Source of the DNA: Stomorhina lunata
Lineage: Eukaryota > Arthropoda > Insecta > Diptera > Rhiniidae
DNA: 64,000 bases
Reading direction: 5' to 3'
NCBI GenBank assembly: GCA_933228675.1
Contig: OW121742.1
Location: 124,597,983 to 124,661,982, forward strand
Positions 1-11,465 of the stretch are shown here, piece by piece (position 1 is the stretch's first letter; each line of letters starts with the position of its first letter). The position numbers and the translations under genes are program-made. The notes beneath the pieces were generated by a model, which had not been told where the DNA came from, ran no database searches, and worked only from the letters and a program-made list of their open reading frames with translations.

Positions 1-399
1 AAGCAATATATCAAAATCTTGCCAATTTTTTTAATCAAATTAAATTTTCAAATGTTCCTGGAGATTAAGGGAGAAAGAACACTTTGTCAGAAACAAAAAA
101 AAAAAATGTTTCAAAGGATTTGCTGGTTTTCCAAAGATAACGAAGCAAAAAAACGAGCCCAAAAAAACAAATCTCCCAGGAAAGCATTTTTCCACATAAG
201 ATGAGTAATGAGTGGAAAAAATGAAAAATTTGGTTTGAACAGAAAAATCAAAATATTAGATTTAAAATAAACTTAATACGAGGAAGGTAAGAACAGTCTT
301 TAAAAAAAATCCTTAAAGTATGCCTCAGAAATATCTCCTGCAAATCTCCTATAGAAATCATATTTTTATTGCAAATTCTAATAAAATTATTGCTCGTTG
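1..399. other. AT-rich single-copy DNA
   Basis: No repeat array and no convincing gene. A 61-codon open frame at 19-204 (+) is lysine/phenylalanine-rich with no recognisable family and is about what chance gives in DNA this AT-rich. A donor-like AAG/GTAAGA lies at 286/287 (+), but every frame between it and the nearest weak acceptor-like CAG (about 179) is stopped. Confidence 0.6.
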
Positions 400-2029
400 T
401 AATTTTCGATATGAAATTTTTTCTATAGAAAAATGTTCGTTATGAAATTTTTTTTTTATAGAAAAATATTCGTTATGAAATTTTTTCTATAAAACAAAAT
501 TTCGCTATGAAATTTTGTTTTATAGAAAAATTTTCGGATGAAAGTTTTTCTATAGAAAAATTTTCGTATGAAATTTTTTCTATAGAAAAATTTTCGTATG
601 AAATTTTTTCTATAGAAAAATTTTCGTATGAAAGTTTTTCTTTAGAAAAATTTTCGTATGAAATTTTTTCTATAGAAAAATTTTCGTATGAAATTTTTTC
701 TATAGAAAAATTTTCGTATGAAATTTTTTCTATAGAAAAATTTTCGTATGAAATTTTTTCTATAGAAAAATTTTCGTATGAAATTTTTTCTATAGAAAAA
801 TTTTCGTATGAAATTTTTTCTATAGAAAAATTTTCGTATGAAATTTTTTCTATAGAAAAATTTTCGTATGAAATTTTTTCTATAGAAAAAAATTTCGTAT
901 GAAATTTTTTCTAAAGAAAAAGTTTGGTATGAAATTTTTTTCTTTAGCAAAATGAAATTTTTTCTTTAGAAAAATTTTCGTATGAAATTTTTTCTTTAGA
1001 AAAATTTTCGTATGAAATTTTTTCTATGGAAAAATTATTGTTACAAAATTTTTTCTATATAAAAATTTTCGTTATGAAATTTTTTCTATAGACAAATTTT
1101 TGTTATGAAAGTTTTCCTACAGAAAAATTTTCGTTTTGAAATTTTTTCTATAGAAAAATTTTCGTTATGAATTTTCTTCTATTGAAAAATTTCCGTATGA
1201 AATTTTTTCTATAGAAAAATTTTCGTTATGAAATTTTTTCTATAGAAAAATTTTCGTTATGAAAGTTTTTCTACAGAAAATTTTTCGTTTTGAAATTTTT
1301 TCTATAGAAAAATTTTTGTTATGAATTTTCTTCTATAGAAAAATTTTCGTATGATATTTTTTCTATAGAAAAATTTTCGTATGAAATTTTTTCTATAGAA
1401 AAATTTTCGTATAAAATTTTTTCTATAGAAAAAATTCGTATAAAATTTTTTCTATAGAAAAAATTCGTATGAAATTTTTTCTATAGAAAAATTTTCGTAT
1501 GAAATTTTTTCTATAGAAAAATTTTCTTATGAAATTTTTTCTATAGAAAAATTTTCTTATGAAATTTTTTCTATAGAAAAATTTTCTTATGAAATTTTTT
1601 CTATAGAAAAATTTTCGTATGAAATTTTTTCTATAGAAAAATTTTCGTATGAAATTTTTTCTATAGAAAAATTTTCGTATGAAATTTTTTCTATAGAAAA
1701 ATTTTCGTATGAAATTTTTTCTATAGAAAAATTTTCGTATGAAATTTTTTCTATAGAAAAATTTTCGTATGAAATTTTTTCTATAGAAAAATTTTCGTAT
1801 GAAATTTTTTCTATAGAAAAATTTTCGTATGAAATTTTTTCTATAGAAAAATTTTCGTATGAAATTTTTTCTATAGAAAAATTTTCGTATGAAATTTTTT
1901 CTATAGAAAAATTTTCGTATGAAATTTTTTCTATAGAAAAATTTTCGTATGAAATTTTTTCTATAGAAAAATTTTCGTATGAAATTTTTTCTATAGAAAA
2001 ATTTTCGTGTGAAAGTTTTTCTATAGAAA
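400..2029. repeat. Family A minisatellite, 30-bp unit (A1)
   Basis: About 54 copies of a 30-31 bp A/T-rich unit containing the perfect palindrome TTTTTCTATAGAAAAA followed by a TTTTCGTATGAAA module (short arms TTTC/GAAA round GTAT). Two runs are nearly identical 30-mers (about 550-890 and 1590-2010). The 900-1440 stretch is more diverged and often carries CGTTATG, one base longer. Because 30 is a multiple of 3, long frames stay open on both strands (IEKFSYEIFS-type and NFIRKFFYRK-type peptides); these are artefacts of the period. The CGTTAT variants link this array to the one at 28.6-31.7 kb. Confidence 0.95.
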
Positions 2030-2924
2030 TCAAAAAGGAATCCAATTCTAATGTACACAGTATAAAATTGTAGAGGCAGTATTTGCCTGAGTCTTACTTG
2101 CCTTAAAGAAATATTCTACAGCTATATCCTCAAGATAAAAATAAAAAATGTAATAATATTGGGCTATAAGGGAAAAGGGGGAAAATCTAGAGGGAACTTG
2201 CTTTAAAAAAAATGCATGAACGGTTTAAATAGATTCATTTAAACAAACTCCTTTTTATATCCTTGAAAAGCAAATTTATGAACTTATACAAATGCGAAAT
2301 AAATACATAGAAAGCCTTTAAACTAAAAAGTTTTACATAAGTGAGTAAATATACATGAATATGTATATGAAATGTGAGAGGGTGTGAGTAAAAATCTATA
2401 TATCAAAGTATAAGTAAATGTAGTTCAAAGTCATTTGAACTTGTTAAATTTTATGATGGTCTATATGCATTTTAAGATAGACAGGGTAACCATTTGCTTG
2501 TTCCTAAACATTTTCATCAAAAAGTTTAGAAAATCTAAAACAAGATTTCAAATCATAAATGCACGAGTATTTGAAAAAACCTGGAATTTTTTTTTGAAAT
2601 ACATCAGAATTTTGTATTCGTACAATGCCATGATAAACATTTCTCTAACATTTTCTATTACGAATATTTAGATAACTTAACCAACAACAAAGTTCACCAG
2701 CAATTTACAATTGTTGGAGGAGCAGCAGCAGCAGCTGCAGCAACACATGCCACCGCCATAACAAAAACAAATATCCAAAGGCAACAATTGTTACAATACC
2801 ATGAACATTTTACGAAACGAATATAACTTTCAAGAGCTAGAAAAATATGCTTTTAAAAATTCTGATGGTTTAAAAAAAATATTGAAATGAAGATTCAAAA
2901 ACAAATATTGAAATATTTAAATTT
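2030..2924. other. AT-rich single-copy DNA with a CAG/CAA patch
   Basis: No recognised gene. A short CAG/CAA trinucleotide patch at about 2718-2745 lies in an otherwise AT-rich stretch; such opa-type patches are common in fly DNA both inside and outside genes. A 78-codon open frame at 2435-2671 (+) shows no family resemblance. From about 2870 GGTACTAAA words appear, grading into the next array. Confidence 0.6.
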
Positions 2925-5525
2925 GGTACTAAAAAAAATAAATTGGAGTTCTTAAATAAAGGTACTAAAAATCTAAAGCTGATTATTCGGTACTAAAAAA
3001 AAAAAAAAAATAAATGTCTTAGGTTGTAAAATTTTAGCTTTAGAAATAGTTAACAAAAACTTAAGTACCTCAATGGTAGTACCTAAAATTGGTACTAAAT
3101 ATTAGGTACTAAATATTTAGCCAAAATGAAAATTAGCTCAATAATACTAATGAAAAATTAGTACAATTGGTATTATAGCCCAAAATATTTATAACTAATT
3201 TATTACTTTTTAGGAAATGAATTTTTTGTTCTAAATACTTTTGTACTAAAAAAATACTGCAAGGACTCAATGCAGTATGAAATTTTAAACTAGGTACTAA
3301 AAACTTAAATCTTCAAATTTAGTTCCAACAATTTTGGTATTAAAAAATACAACATAAACATTGAAATCTAAAAATTGAGTGCTTAGTACTAAATATTTTG
3401 AAGTAATACACAGTTCCCTAAAAAATTTAGTAAACAAGGAAAAATGTACTAAAAATTTCAGGACGAAATTTATTAAAAAAATTATATTTAAATTTGTGTA
3501 CTAAACCTTTAATAATAAACCATAAGTTCCGTACTAAATTTTTTTTAGTAAACAATTTTGTACTAACATTTTTTTGTCAAAAATTTTTTAATAAATTTTT
3601 TTAGAAAAAAGTTTGTACTAAATTTTTTCAGCAAAAAAACTTTGTACACAATTTTTTAAAGCAAAAAATTTTTGCTAATTTTTTTTAGTAAAAAATTTTG
3701 TACTAAATTTTTTTTGTCAAAAATTTTGGAATTATTTTTTTTAATTTTGTACTAAATTGTTTTTAATAAAAAATTTTGTACTAATTTTTTTTAGTAAAAA
3801 ATTTTGTAATCAAATTTTTTTAAGTAAAAAATTATGCACTAATTTTTTTTAGTTTGTACTAAAATTTTCTTTAGTAAAAAATTTTGTACTTAAATTTTTT
3901 TTTTGTAAAAAATTTTGTAATTAAATTTTTTTTAGTAAAAAGTTTGGTAATTAATTTTTTTTTAGTAAAAATGTTGTACTAAATTTTTTTCTTATTAACA
4001 AATTTTCTACTTAAATTTCTGGTTTGTAAAAAATTTTGTAATTAAAGTTTTTTTTTGTAGTTAATGTTTTTTTATTTAAAAAAATGTTGTGCTAAATTTA
4101 TTAAGTAAAAAACTTTGAACTAAAATTTTTTAGTATAAAATTTTCTAATGAATTTTTTTTTTGTAAAAAATTTTGTATTTAAATTGTTAGTAAAAAATTT
4201 TGTACTTATTTTTTTTATAAGAAATTTTGTTCTACTTTTTTTTTAATAAAAACTTTTGTATTAAAATTTTTTTTTTTGGTGAAAAATTTTGCACTAAAAT
4301 TTTATTTAAAAATTTATGAAAAAGTTTTGTACAAATTGTTTTTGTATAAAAAATTTTGTACAATTTTTTTTTTAGTAAAAAATGTACTAAATTTTGTTAT
4401 TACAAATTTTGTACTAAATTTTTTTTTCTACTAAAATTTTTTTTGGTAAAAATTTTGTACTGAAATTTTTTTAAGTACAAAACCTTGTTTAAAAATTTAC
4501 AAACAATTTTGTACTAAAGTTTTTTTATAAAATGTTGTACTAAAATTTTTTTAGTAAAAATTTCTTTAAACAATTGTAGTAAAAAATTTTGTACTAACAT
4601 TTTTTTTAGTAAAAAAATTTTTTCTTGTAAAAAATTTTGTATAAAATTTTTTTCTTAAAAATTTTGTTTTAAAATTTTTGAAAAAAATTTTGTGTTAAAA
4701 TTTTTGAAAAAAATTTTGTGTTAAAATTTTTAGTAAGAAATTTTGTATTGAATGTTTTTGTTATAAAAAATTTTGTACTAAATTTTTTTTTATAAAAAAT
4801 TTTGTACTCAAATTTTTTTAGTGAAAAATTTTATACTAAAATGTTATTTAAAAATTTTTTAAAATTTTTGTACAAACTTTTTTTTGTAAAAAAATTGTGT
4901 ACTAATTTTTTTAGTAAAAAATGTACTAACATTTTTTTTAAGTAAAAAATTTTGTTTACAAATTTTTTGTAAAAAAATTTTGTATTAAAATTTTTAGTAA
5001 AAAATTTTGCACTAATTTTTTTTTTTTATAAAAAATTTGTATACAATTTTTTTTTATAAAACTAAAAAAATTTTTGTACAAAACATTTTTTAGTTAAAAG
5101 TTTTCTACTAAATTTTTTTTTAGTAAAAAATTTTATTTAAAATTTTATGGAAAACTTTGTACTAATTTTTTTTAAGTTACAAATTTTTACTGAATTTTAT
5201 TTTTTTTTAGTAAAAAATTTTGTACTAAAATTTTTTTAAGTAAAAAAAAAAAATTTAAAAACTTATGAAAAACTAATTTTTTTTAGTAAAAAATTTTGTA
5301 CCGATTTAATTTTATAAAAATTTTGTACTACATTTTTTTTTATATTAGAAATTTTGTACTAATTTTTTTTTAGTGAAAAATTTTATTTAAAAATTTATGA
5401 AAAATTTGCACAAAAATTTTTTATAGTAAAAATTTTTTAGTTAAAAAAATTTTGTAAAAAAATTTTAGTAAAAAATTTTGTACTATTTTTTTTTATAAAA
5501 AATTTTGTACTAAAATTGTTTTACT
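2925..5525. repeat. Family D degenerate GTACTAAA minisatellite
   Basis: About 2.6 kb of loosely periodic (roughly 27-32 bp) A/T-rich repeats. The clearest form is a T-tract then AGTAAAAAATTTTGTACT then AAA. That 18-mer is a palindrome with one mismatched pair. Copies differ by many small indels and substitutions, with no homogeneous run, so the array looks old. The left part (2925-3500) is so decayed that only GTACTAAA words remain. Confidence 0.85.
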
Positions 5526-6563
5526 AATCTCAATTATATAAAATTATAAAATCCACAAAAAGAAGCTTTAGGTATAAATGGTCTAATTACAATTAAAGTA
5601 GCAAGAAAATTTTGCCCAAAAAATATAAGAAAACATAACCAAAAACGCCAAAATGAAAAATAAATATTTAAAGAAGATTTTTGTATATTTTTTCATTATT
5701 TTTGTTACTTTGTTTTCCTTTAAAATTAGCATGATTTTCCAGTCATGTGGTTTCATTTAAGTAAAACTGGCAGGGTTTTTAATTTTTTGTATATTTTCCT
5801 ATTTTTTTTCACTCAGACTTTCTCACTTCTTTTGAAGATTCCGTTTATTCAGCTGCTAAGATGGGTTTCTGTTACGAGTGTAATACTTTATACTTTTTTT
5901 AAGTTTTTTCTTTTTCGCTCAACTTTATTTTTATTATTTTCTTGAGAATTTTTTCAGCAACATTTTCTTGACTCTACTTCACTTATTCTTTTTTTAGTTT
6001 TTTTTTGCTAGATTTTCGGTGTTTTAATATTTAGTCTTGTCTTATTTTCTACCCATTTTTTTATTTTTTCTGTTCTTTCCAAATGTCAGCCAAACATCCA
6101 GACCCAGACTATGGCCGGATTACTGGTGAAATATTAACACACATTGCCACAGGGTGAAGTACATACACAGACTCTCATGTTTCACGAAGAAAATATATAT
6201 GTGTGAGTGTGTGTGTGTGTTTTAGTGAGTGCGTTTTAAAGCGGGAAAAAATTAAAGTGGAAACGCTTCATGAAGTGGAATGAAAAATTGTAGGTTTAAC
6301 AGTGAAAATGTTACTCGAAATCGGATTAAAATGTGAAAACTTAAACCTTCTGTTCTGGAGGTTTTTCCTTGAATCTTTGTTACATTTTTTTTTGTTTATT
6401 TACTCGTGTTTCAACTTATATTTTGCTAAATGCTTCTTTAAGCTTACGCAAAAGTTATTGTCTTTAAAATAAAACAATAAATTTTGGTACTTTTTGCCTT
6501 GGTTCCATAACATCTTAAACTATAATCAGAATGTATGGTAGCATGTTCTTTCTGTATTGACCA
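5526..6563. other. AT-rich interval with TG microsatellite and one GC-richer patch
   Basis: Long T-rich stretches at 5660-6070, then a conspicuously GC-richer patch at about 6083-6165 (listed separately), then a TG microsatellite at about 6195-6220. The 66-codon open frame at 5745-5945 (+) is Phe/Leu-rich translation of T-rich DNA and not credible as a gene. No other signal seen. Confidence 0.6.
6083..6157 (+). other. Candidate mini-ORF or short exon (24 codons), unrecognised
   Basis: ATG at 6083 opens 24 codons beginning MSAKHPDPDYGRITGEIL and ending at TGA 6155-6157. The patch is far richer in G+C than its surroundings. A pyrimidine-rich tract (about 6055-6080) precedes a CAG ending at 6089, so it could instead be an internal exon starting at 6090, open in the same frame. 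The possible donors (GTGAAA at 6126, GTGAAG at 6154) are weak. I do not recognise the peptide. It may be a small ORF, a short exon or chance. Confidence 0.2.
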
Positions 6564-7286
6564 TTGTCTGTGTCTGTCTGTGTCTGTCTGTATCTGCCTG
6601 TGTCTGTCTGTGTCTGTCTGTGTCTGTCTGTGTCTGTCTGTGTCTGTCTGTGTCTGTCTGTGTCTGTCTGTGTCTGTCTGTGTCTGTCTGTGTCTGTCTG
6701 TGTCTGTCTGTGTCTGTCTGTGTCTGTCTGTGTCTGTCTGTGTCTGTCTGTGTCTGTCTGTGTCTGTCTGTGTCTGTCTGTGTCTGTCTGTGTCTGTCTG
6801 TGTCTGTCTGTGTCTGTCTGTGTCTGTCTGTGTCTGTCTGTGTCTGTCTGTGTCTGTCTGTGTCTGTCTGTGTCTGTCTGTGTCTGTCTGTGTCTGTCTG
6901 TGTCTGTCTGTGTCTGTCTGTGTCTGTCTGTGTCTGTCTGTATCTGTCTGTATCTGTCTGTATCTGTCTGTGTCTGTCTGTGTCTGTCTGTGTCTGTCTG
7001 TGTCTGTCTGTGTCTGTCTGTGTCTGTCTGTGTCTGTCTGTGTCTGTCTGTGTCTGTCTGTGTCTGTCTGTGTCTGTCTGTGTCTGTCTGTGTCTGTCTG
7101 TGTCTGTCTGTGTCTGTCTGTGTCTGTCTGTGTCTGTCTGTGTCTGTCTGTGTCTGTCTGTGTCTGTCTGTGTCTGTCTGTGTCTGTCTGTGTCTGCCTG
7201 TGTCTGTCTGTGTCTGTCTGTGTCTGTCTGTGTCTGTCTGTGTCTGTCTGTATCTGTCTGTGTCTGTCTGTGTCTGTCTGTCTGTC
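6564..7286. repeat. 10-bp satellite (TGTCTGTCTG)n
   Basis: About 72 head-to-tail copies of TGTCTGTCTG, nearly perfect. Variants include TATCTGTCTG (three in a row at 6941-6970) and a few CTGCCTG units. The unit contains no stop codon on either strand, and 10 is not a multiple of 3, so every frame reads the same decapeptide cycle. This explains the 240-300 codon open frames on both strands ([10 protein letters not shown] and [10 protein letters not shown] repeats), which are not genes. The array ends abruptly in CATATAGC next to a CGGCGCCG palindrome at 7301-7308. Confidence 0.97.
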
Positions 7287-7516
7287 ATATAGCATTATCA
7301 CGGCGCCGATGAAAAATAATGTAAAACAAAAATGCCTTAACAATGAGTTTAAAAATGTTAATTTGTATCAGATATGGCAACTGTGTCTAGGAGAATAGCT
7401 CAATACGTCTATATAGATTCTAAGGCTATACGAGTATATTAGTTTTCATTAAAGATAAGTCCTCTTAGTTCAAAAAAGTTCAAACTTAATAAAAAAATCC
7501 TCTGTCTTCTTTTCAG

Positions 7517-7560
7517 AATTTCACCGGCAAATATTTTAAAAAATTCAACAACTTTTTAAA
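7517..7560 (+). other. Candidate 44-nt internal exon
   Basis: A pyrimidine-rich tract ending TCTTCTTTTCAG at 7516, with a CTTAAT branch-point-like word about 25-30 nt upstream, is followed after 44 nt by AAA/GTAAGT at 7560/7561, a good fly donor. Frame 1 of the 44 nt is open (NFTGKYFKKFNNFL), while the other two are stopped. Such pairings also arise by chance in AT-rich DNA, and the peptide is unrecognised. A real exon here would make the surrounding arrays intronic to a plus-strand gene. Confidence 0.22.
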
Positions 7561-7814
7561 GTAAGTTCTCAAAAATGTTAAAATACTTTTTTAAATATTT
7601 CTCAAAAAGACTAATTTAATAGCTTTAAGTGCTTTTGAAAAAGTTTTATAAATAAGTAATAATTTGTTTGAATTAAATTGTTCATGCTGTTTTTCATTTT
7701 TTTTTTTTCACAAAAACATTTCAATTTTTATTTAATTTCTTCGTAGAAAGATTTAAAAACTAATTAAAATTCGAGCCAACAATAAATTAATTACAGAAAA
7801 AAAATTCCACCTAC

Positions 7815-7918
7815 AAGTATGCTTTACTTTTACTTTTTAATGGTAGTTAGCAGAAAATACAAAAAATACCATTGCATATTTGTAATGAATGAATTTATTG
7901 GAAATGTAAAGCATACTT
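7815..7918. repeat. 13-bp inverted repeat, 78-nt loop
   Basis: AAGTATGCTTTAC at 7815-7827 is perfectly complementary to GTAAAGCATACTT at 7906-7918. A smaller inverted pair (TAATGGTA / TACCATT) lies inside the loop. No terminator or element boundary is evident; it may be a chance hairpin. Confidence 0.5.
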
Positions 7919-9030
7919 TTAGGAATATTTAAATAAATTACAATTTTAATTAAATACAATTTACATTTAATTAAGCATAAAATATGTTTACAACAGCAAC
8001 TGAGAAAAGACACACTCTTTTTTTTAAATAAATTAATGAAAACTGAAAATATCCTCTAAAAAAACAAAAATTCATAAACCAATTGTTTACCTTTATTGTT
8101 AATAAAACCTAAAAAATTACTTTAAAGTTAAAAATTTTTATGTGTAAATGAAATTTCAGCAGGAAATTAATATTGAGTGAGATACTTTTAAAAAATCCAA
8201 TTTTTTGCTTAAAATTTTATACAAATGATTCAAGTGGAAAATGAGATGAAAAGGTTATAAAACATTCACTAAAAACCTTGAAATTGAAAATGAATATTAA
8301 GCAAAAAAAAAAATTGAAAAAGTAAATGGAAAAAAACTGTTAGTTTCCGTTTAATTTATGTTAACGTAATTTTATTGCAATAAACCCAATAAACTTCTAG
8401 AGCTACCAACAGGAAGAAAATAATCGCTTGGCAAATAAGGAAGGAAGCCAGATAAATATATGTTAAAGCGATTTGACAATTAAGCATTGTGTTCTAGATT
8501 CCCAATTTTGTTTTCTAGTCAATAAGTCCTTTTTTCTTCCTTTTTTTGTAATGATAAACTAAGAGCATGAAGCTAAAAGAAAAGCTAAAATAACCATTAA
8601 CTTTATAATAAACTTCACACATACAAACATATAGTCTATATGGTTACTTTAGTGTATGTGTAAATGCTTGTGTATCTGCCTTTCAAGGACCCTGACTTTT
8701 GTCTAGTGAACCTTGAAAGGAAGCAAACATGACACTGTATTTATTTTCCTTTTTGGCTTGCGGAAATTGCTTTAAAAGCGTGAGCCAATAAATAAATGTT
8801 ATAACTCCTTTTTATGGGAGTTTAACTGTAGCCCGAATTAAAGGATGTTGGCAAAAAACATTGAGGATGTTAATAAAAATGGAGCATAAATTAAGAACAC
8901 CAACAGAAAGAAGTGCTAAATAAACGAATTTTAAAAAAGACTTTAACTTCCTGTTGTTAGTACTTAACAGACTCTTTTTTTAAGAATATTCAAAAATGAT
9001 GACATGAGTCATATTTTGCTATACTCTTTT

Positions 9031-9136
9031 GACTAAGATATTAAGCAAAACATAGACTAGGTCAGAAATTAAGACATCAAGTAAGGTAAAATCTAAAACA
9101 TAGTTTAAGATATAGACTAAGGTCTTATATTAGACA
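9031..9136. repeat. Degenerate relic of the 12-bp satellite
   Basis: Words such as CATAGACTAGG, GATATAGACTAAGG and AAGACATCAAG recur here. They match decayed copies of GACATAGACTAA, the inverted form of the 12-mer forming the arrays at 13.1-17.1 and 18.7-19.6 kb. The relic abuts a family B array, the same neighbour as at 18.3-18.7 kb. Confidence 0.5.
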
Positions 9137-11465
9137 TTCTTCAAAAACAAATTTTAAAAATTTCTTATTCTTATAAGAAATTTTTCAAACATTTTTTGAA
9201 AACTTCTTATTTTTACAGGAACTTTTTTAAAAATTTCTTATTTTTATAGGAAGTTTTTCAAAATTTTCGTATTTTATAGAAACTTTTTAAAATTTTCTTA
9301 TTTTAATAGGAAATTTTTCAAAAATTTATTATTATTATAGACAATTTTTTTATTTTTATATGGAATTTTTCAAAAATTTCCTATTTTTGAAAAATTTCCT
9401 ATTTTTATAGGGAATTTTTCAAAAATTTCCTATTTTTATAGGAAATTTTTAAAAAATTTGCTATTTTTATAGGAAATTTTTCAAAAATTTCCTATTTTTA
9501 TAGGAAATTTTTCAAAAATTTCCTATTTTTATAGGAAATTTTTCAAAAATTTCCTATTTTTATAGGAAATTTTTCAAAAATTTCCTATTTTTATAGGAAA
9601 TTTTTCAAAAATTTTCTATTTTTATAGAAAACTTTTCAAAAATTTTCTATTTTTATAGGAAATTTTTCAAAAATTTTCTATTTTTATAGGAAATTTTTCA
9701 AAAATGTTCTATTTTTATAGGAAATTTTTCAAAAATGTTCTATTTTTATAGGAAATTTTTCAAAAATGTTCTATTTTCATATTAAATTTTTCAAAAATTT
9801 TCTATTTTTATAGGAAATTTTTCAAAAATTTTCTATTTTTATAGGAAATTTTTCAAAAATTTCTTATTTTTATAGGATTTTTTTTTAAATTTCTTATTTT
9901 TATAAGAAATTTTTTAAAAAGTTTTTATTTTTGTAGAAACATTTTTTCTACAAAAACTTTGGTTTTTATAGAAAACTTTTGAAAAATTTCTTATTTTTAT
10001 AGAAAATCTTTCAAAAATTTTTTACATCTATAGGAAATTCTTCAAAAAATTCTTAATTTTATAGGAAATTTTTTTAAAATTTCTTATTTTTATTGGAAAT
10101 TTTTTAAAAATTTCTTATTTTTTATATGAAATTTTGCAAAATTTTTTAATTTTAAGGAAATTTTTACAAAATTTTCAAAAATTTCCTTATTTAATATAAA
10201 ACTTTTCAAAAATTTTCTATTTTTATAAGAAATTTTTCAAAAATTTTCTATTTTTATAGGAAATTTTTCAAAAATTTTCTGTTTTTATAGGAAATTTTTT
10301 TTTTAAATTTTCTATTTTTATAGAAAATTTTTCAAAAATTTTCTATTTTTATAGGAAATTTTTCAAAAATTTTTCTATTTTCATAGGAAATTTTTCACAA
10401 ATTTTTCTATTTTTATAGGAAATTTTTCAAAAATTTTCAATGTTTATAGAAAATTCTTCAAAAATTTTCTATTTTTATAGAAAATTTTTTATAGGAAATT
10501 TTTCAAAAATTTCTTATTTTGGTAGGAAATTTTTCAAAAATTTCTTATTTTGGTAGGAAATTTTTCAAAAATTTCTTATTTTGGTAGGAAATTTTTCAAA
10601 AATTTCTTATTTTTTTTAAATTTCTTATTTTTATAAGAAATTTTTTAAAAAGTTCTTATTTTTACAGAAAATTTTTGAAAAATTTCTTATTTTATAGGAA
10701 ATTTTTCAAAAATTTCTTACTTTTATAGGAAATTCTTTAAAAGTTTCTTAATATTATAGGAAATTTTTTAAAAATTTCTTATTTTTATAGGAAATTTTTT
10801 AAAAATTTCTTATTTTTATATGAAATTTTGCAAAATTTTTTAATTTTAAGGAAATTTTTCAAAAATTTTCTGTTTTTTTAGGAATTTTTTTTAAAAATTT
10901 CCTAATTTAATATAAAATTTTTCAAAAATTTGATATTTTTATAGGAAAAATTTCTTACTGATATATAAAAAAATTTCTTATCTTGGTAGAAAATTTTTTA
11001 AAAATTTCTTGATTTTATAGGAATTTTTTTTTAATTTTTAGCTTTTATAGGAAATTTTTCAAAAATTTCTTATTTTTATACGAAATTTTTTAATTTATGT
11101 TTTTATAGAAAATTATTTAAAAATTTCAGATTTTTTTAGGAAATTTTCAATCATTTCTTATTTTTTTTTAGGAAATTTTTCAAAAATTTCGAATTTTTTA
11201 GGAAATTTTTTAAAAATTTCTATTTTTTTTTTTTTTTAAGGAAATTTTTAAAAATTTCTTATTATTTTTTAGGATATTTTTCAAAAATTTCTTATTTTTA
11301 TAGGAAATTTTTCAAAAATATCTTGTTCTAATAGAAAATTTTTCAAACGTTTCTTATTTTTGCAATTTTTTTTTTTTTTACAGAAAATAATTGAAAAAGT
11401 TTTTTATTTTTATAGGAAATTTTTTAAAATATTCTAATTTTTATAGGAAATTTAAAAAAAATGTC
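9137..11465. repeat. Family B minisatellite, 31-bp unit, forward orientation
   Basis: About 75 copies of a 31-bp unit built from two overlapping palindromes: GAAATTTTTCAAAAATTTC (single central base) and CCTATTTTTATAGG (5-bp arms round a T4 loop). Nearly identical copies run from about 9440 to 9610 and mostly hold to 9880. The rest varies (CTTATT for CCTATT, GGTAGG insertions at 10,500-10,600, small deletions). Decay grows toward the right end (10,900-11,460). The unit is the exact reverse complement of that at 60.0-60.2 kb. Confidence 0.95.

Larger units (their letters stand above)
7287..9030. other. AT-rich single-copy DNA
   Basis: No array and no recognised gene. It contains a candidate short exon at 7517-7560 and a 13-bp inverted repeat at 7815-7918, both listed separately. 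The remainder is AT-rich with poly-A/T runs and no microsatellite of note. The segment 8400-8900 is slightly less AT-rich but shows no open frame of interest. Confidence 0.55.

Noticed and set aside
6444..7398. Several 240-300 codon frames on both strands
   Set aside because: All are translations of the 10-bp satellite, which is stop-free in every frame on both strands.
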